In this document: positions 7,723 through 9,376 of the stretch, in pieces
Numbering within the stretch: the first letter of the stretch is position 1
Layout: every line of letters begins with the position of its first letter
Source: VGEM01 sp033764265
GTDB taxonomy: Bacteria; Pseudomonadota; Alphaproteobacteria; Rhodospirillales; Rhodospirillaceae
Assembly (NCBI GenBank): GCA_033764265.1
Contig: JANRJB010000405.1
Span: 1 to 9,376, forward strand
Direction: 5' to 3'
Length of the DNA: 9,376 nt
Notes under the pieces: generated by a model
The model's input: the letters and a program-made list of their open reading frames with translations, nothing else
Databases searched by the model: none
Told to the model about the DNA's origin: nothing
Program-made: the position numbers and the translations under genes

Positions 7723-8148
7723 TTATCGCGGCGCCAGCTCCAATTCTTCCATGAGTTCTTCGTGGGACTTGTATGGCGCTTCGCCCTGCTCTCGCATCGC
7801 ATCATCGACCGCTTTGGCATCCATGATGTCTTCCAACTCCTCGATGAAGTCGACGTCGGCCATGGGTATGACGCACACCAGCGGCTTGCCGCGGCGGGTG
7901 AGAACGACTCGCCGCGTGCCGTAGGCGACGCGGTTCAACAGCTCGGCGAAATGTTTGCGCGCGTCGACCGTGGTCATGGTCAGGTCGAACGTGCGCGTGG
8001 GATCGGCCGGCACGAACAGTGGGTTGGCTTTGGCGGTGCCCTTGCCGCGTTTTGCCGGCGGGCCGGCGTCATAACCCGCGCTGCGTTCGGCCAGGCGCTG
8101 AGATTTCCGTTGAGGCGAAGTCTTGTAAATGCGGCGTTTGGCGGACAT
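7723..8148 (-). CDS. Phd/YefM-family antitoxin with long basic N-terminal extension
   Basis: The 141-aa protein neutralises the toxin encoded 4 nt downstream and should autorepress the pair. The Phd/YefM core runs from about residue 58: TVDARKHFAELLNRV, then RRVVLTRRGKPLVCVIPMADVDFIEELED (79-107). A charged C-terminal tail (SHEELMEELELAPR) is the probable toxin-binding segment. Typical members are about 75-95 aa and start near the TxxDARxxF motif. Here 57 extra residues precede it, rich in Lys, Arg, Ser and Pro (for example SAKRRIYKTSPQRKSQR), with no predicted domain and probably disordered. I favour the long start because CAGGAC (AGGA at 8156-8159) lies 7 nt before the ATG at 8146-8148. The internal Met58 codon at 7975-7977 has no SD. 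The promoter and operator lie directly upstream. Family assignment is firm; the role of the extension is unknown. Confidence 0.88.
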   Translation of the reverse strand: MSAKRRIYKTSPQRKSQRLAERSAGYDAGPPAKRGKGTAKANPLFVPADPTRTFDLTMTTVDARKHFAELLNRVAYGTRRVVLTRRGKPLVCVIPMADVDFIEELEDIMDAKAVDDAMREQGEAPYKSHEELMEELELAPR

Positions 8149-8155
8149 GGCACGG

Positions 8156-8159
8156 TCCT
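8156..8159 (-). promoter_or_regulatory. ribosome binding site supporting the long antitoxin start
   Basis: AGGA on the minus strand lies 7 nt upstream of the ATG at 8146-8148. The alternative internal start (Met58, 7975-7977) is preceded by GACCTGACC with no SD-like sequence, so the extended protein is the better-supported product. Confidence 0.6.
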
Positions 8160-8164
8160 GTTCA

Positions 8165-8184
8165 AAATGTACATTTCGTACATT
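8165..8184. promoter_or_regulatory. probable autoregulatory operator of the toxin-antitoxin pair (TGTACA-core palindrome)
   Basis: AAATGTACATTT (8165-8176) is a perfect 12-bp palindrome with a TGTACA core. A second GTACATT half follows at 8178-8184, its GTAC core centred 9 bp from the first. AATGTAC (8166-8172) and GTACATT (8178-8184) also form an inverted repeat. The element ends 17 nt before the antitoxin ATG and covers the predicted transcription start and part of the -10 box, as expected for a repressor site. The E. coli YefM-YoeB complex is known to bind paired palindromes with a TGTACA core, though with wider spacing as I recall it. Binding here is inferred. Confidence 0.6.
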
Positions 8185-8187
8185 CTA
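8182..8187 (-). promoter_or_regulatory. -10 box of the toxin-antitoxin promoter
   Basis: TAGAAT on the minus strand matches the -10 consensus at five of six positions. Its first three bases are the TAG stop of the upstream TPR/glycosyltransferase-like gene. The predicted start would fall about 8176, inside the palindromic operator. No good -35 is seen (TGGCGC at 17-nt spacing is poor), so the promoter may be weak or need other contacts. Confidence 0.4.
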
Positions 8188-9376
8188 AACGGACTGGACC
8201 CCGCGCGCCAGGGCAGCAGCGTGCGCCAGCGCGTCGTCCCAGCGGCCACGGGCCGACTGCCAGACATGCCGCACGCTGGGGTACCATGGCGATGTTGCGG
8301 TGCCGACGATCCAGCACCATGGCCGGCCCTCGACCCGCGGCGTCAAGCACAGGGTCGGCACACCCATCGCGCCAGCCATATGCACGGTGGTGTTGGACGT
8401 CGAGATCACCAAATCCACCGCTGCCACCTGGGCGGCGAAGCCGTCCAGGTCTGCAACGGGATCGATGCCGGCATCGCTGAAAATCTCTAGTCCGAACCGC
8501 CGGCGGGCATCGGCCAGATCGGCAGCCGTATCGCCGTATTGCAGGCTGACGAAACGCGCCGGCGCGCGCGCCAGGATCGCGCCCCAGGCTGCCAGTCCAA
8601 TCGATTTTTCCGCCCCCGCCAGCACGTTGATCGACCGCCACGACAGGCCGATGACCGGCCCCTCGCCCGGTAACGCTGCGTATCGTGCGCGCAGCGCCGC
8701 TACGCGCGCCGGGTCGGGCTTGAGATAACCACCGTGGCGTGGAAACGCCGCGAGGTCGGGGCGCAGGAGCGGTCCGATCTCGGAGATTGACGCCTGGGCC
8801 TCAAGACCGGACAGGTCCACTTTTCCGGTATGCAGTTCGGTGATGGGGGCCAAGCCCACCCCCGGCAACGTTCGGCGCAACAGCGAAAACAGCCGGGGCT
8901 CGCAGGCAAACACCAGGCGCGCGCACTGCCGTTCGGCTTCGGCGAGAAGGCCCGCCAACAGGATCTGCTCACCCAAGCCCTGGTCCGACCAGACCAACAG
9001 GTGCCGCCCGCGCAACGGCGCGTCGGCCAGCAACGGCAGACCGATGCCGCGATGCCAGCCGCGATGGGCCTGATTGCGGAAGCGCCAGCGATACTCGGCC
9101 CAGCCTTCGGACAACCGGCCGCGCGACAACAGCGCCGTCCCCAGCGCCTGGTGCGTGGCGGCGTCGGCCGGTTCGGCCGCGACCATCCGCCGATGCAGGT
9201 CCAGGAACCGATCCGAGCGTCCGGCCCAGTCCTCGATCACGGCCATGTTTTGCAGACTGCGCCGATGTTCGGGATGTGCGCCCAACACAGTTTCGAGCAC
9301 CGCGCGCGCCGCATCGAAGTCGTGAGTTTCGATCAGGTGCGCCGCGAGGTCATTGGCGACATCGGGCTGATCGGGC
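8185..9376 (-). CDS. TPR protein with glycosyltransferase-9-like C-terminal domain, 5' end missing
   Basis: 396 codons are visible and the frame is still open at the right edge, so the start lies outside; the Met at 9298-9300 is internal to a TPR helix. The first ~105 visible residues are helical TPR-type repeats (AARAMLETVLGAHPEHRRSL, then HRRMVAAEPADAATHQALG), ending in SEGWAEYRWRF. This stretch, followed by a block like LRGRHLLVWSDQGLGEQIL (121-139), is typical of bacterial TPR-glycosyltransferase proteins. The C-terminal part has GLSWRS (243-248), VSLQYGD (276-282), a DLDGFAAQVAAVDLVIST segment (309-326), SNTTVHMAGAMGVPTLCL (327-344) with the nucleotide-sugar-site style of GT9/GT41-like folds, and SPWYPSVRHVWQ (362-373). 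It may glycosylate a protein or surface polysaccharide; donor and acceptor are unknown. Its TAG stop overlaps the -10 box of the downstream toxin-antitoxin promoter. Confidence 0.85.
   Translation of the reverse strand, partial: PDQPDVANDLAAHLIETHDFDAARAVLETVLGAHPEHRRSLQNMAVIEDWAGRSDRFLDLHRRMVAAEPADAATHQALGTALLSRGRLSEGWAEYRWRFRNQAHRGWHRGIGLPLLADAPLRGRHLLVWSDQGLGEQILLAGLLAEAERQCARLVFACEPRLFSLLRRTLPGVGLAPITELHTGKVDLSGLEAQASISEIGPLLRPDLAAFPRHGGYLKPDPARVAALRARYAALPGEGPVIGLSWRSINVLAGAEKSIGLAAWGAILARAPARFVSLQYGDTAADLADARRRFGLEIFSDAGIDPVADLDGFAAQVAAVDLVISTSNTTVHMAGAMGVPTLCLTPRVEGRPWCWIVGTATSPWYPSVRHVWQSARGRWDDALAHAAALARGVQSV

Noticed and set aside
7719..7820. N-terminal extension of the toxin to 118 aa
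   Set aside because: It lies wholly within the antitoxin gene in another frame; the RelE-type protein begins at the ATG at 7718.
7558..8490. Open frame of 310 codons on the plus strand
   Set aside because: It spans the antisense of the toxin, antitoxin and part of the TPR gene, all of which have clear family motifs; no recognisable domain of its own.

Overview
The window looks like chromosomal DNA of a GC-rich Gram-negative bacterium, most likely an alphaproteobacterium. This is inferred from a large outer-membrane TonB-dependent receptor of the IVVTA(R/Q)xREE type, a PEP-CTERM-like surface protein ending in the VPAPGALAL form of the sorting signal, a short-type dihydroxy-acid dehydratase, a TPR plus glycosyltransferase-9-like protein and a Phd/YefM-RelE toxin-antitoxin pair. 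I saw no tRNA, rRNA, CRISPR array, insertion sequence or long repeat.

Layout. Positions 1-2492 (minus) hold most of a TonB-dependent receptor. Its signal peptide, plug and most of its barrel are present, and the last stretch of the barrel runs off the left edge. A 255-bp divergent spacer (2493-2747) separates it from an exodeoxyribonuclease III/AP endonuclease gene, xthA (2748-3545, plus), the only plus-strand gene. From 3535 to 9376 every gene lies on the minus strand. Listed in transcription order, from the right edge leftwards, they are: the TPR/glycosyltransferase-like gene (5' end missing), the Phd/YefM antitoxin, the RelE/ParE toxin, ilvD, a TetA-like MFS exporter and the PEP-CTERM-like exported protein. 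xthA and the PEP-CTERM-like gene converge and overlap tail to tail by 11 bp.

How the genes may work together. Spacing suggests three transcription blocks. The antitoxin and toxin form a coupled pair (4-nt gap). They have their own promoter/operator, which overlaps the stop codon of the upstream TPR gene and contains a TGTACA-core palindrome like that used by YefM-type autorepressors. ilvD and the MFS gene are 33 nt apart and are probably co-transcribed. The PEP-CTERM-like gene follows after 116 nt and may have its own promoter. The remaining neighbours show no evident shared pathway.

I did not find a convincing wholly new system. The most interesting points are the toxin-antitoxin control region, the long basic N-terminal extension of the antitoxin, and the pairing of a dihydroxy-acid dehydratase with a drug-exporter-type MFS protein. 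All coding regions appear intact, apart from the two cut by the window edges. Translations were done by eye.
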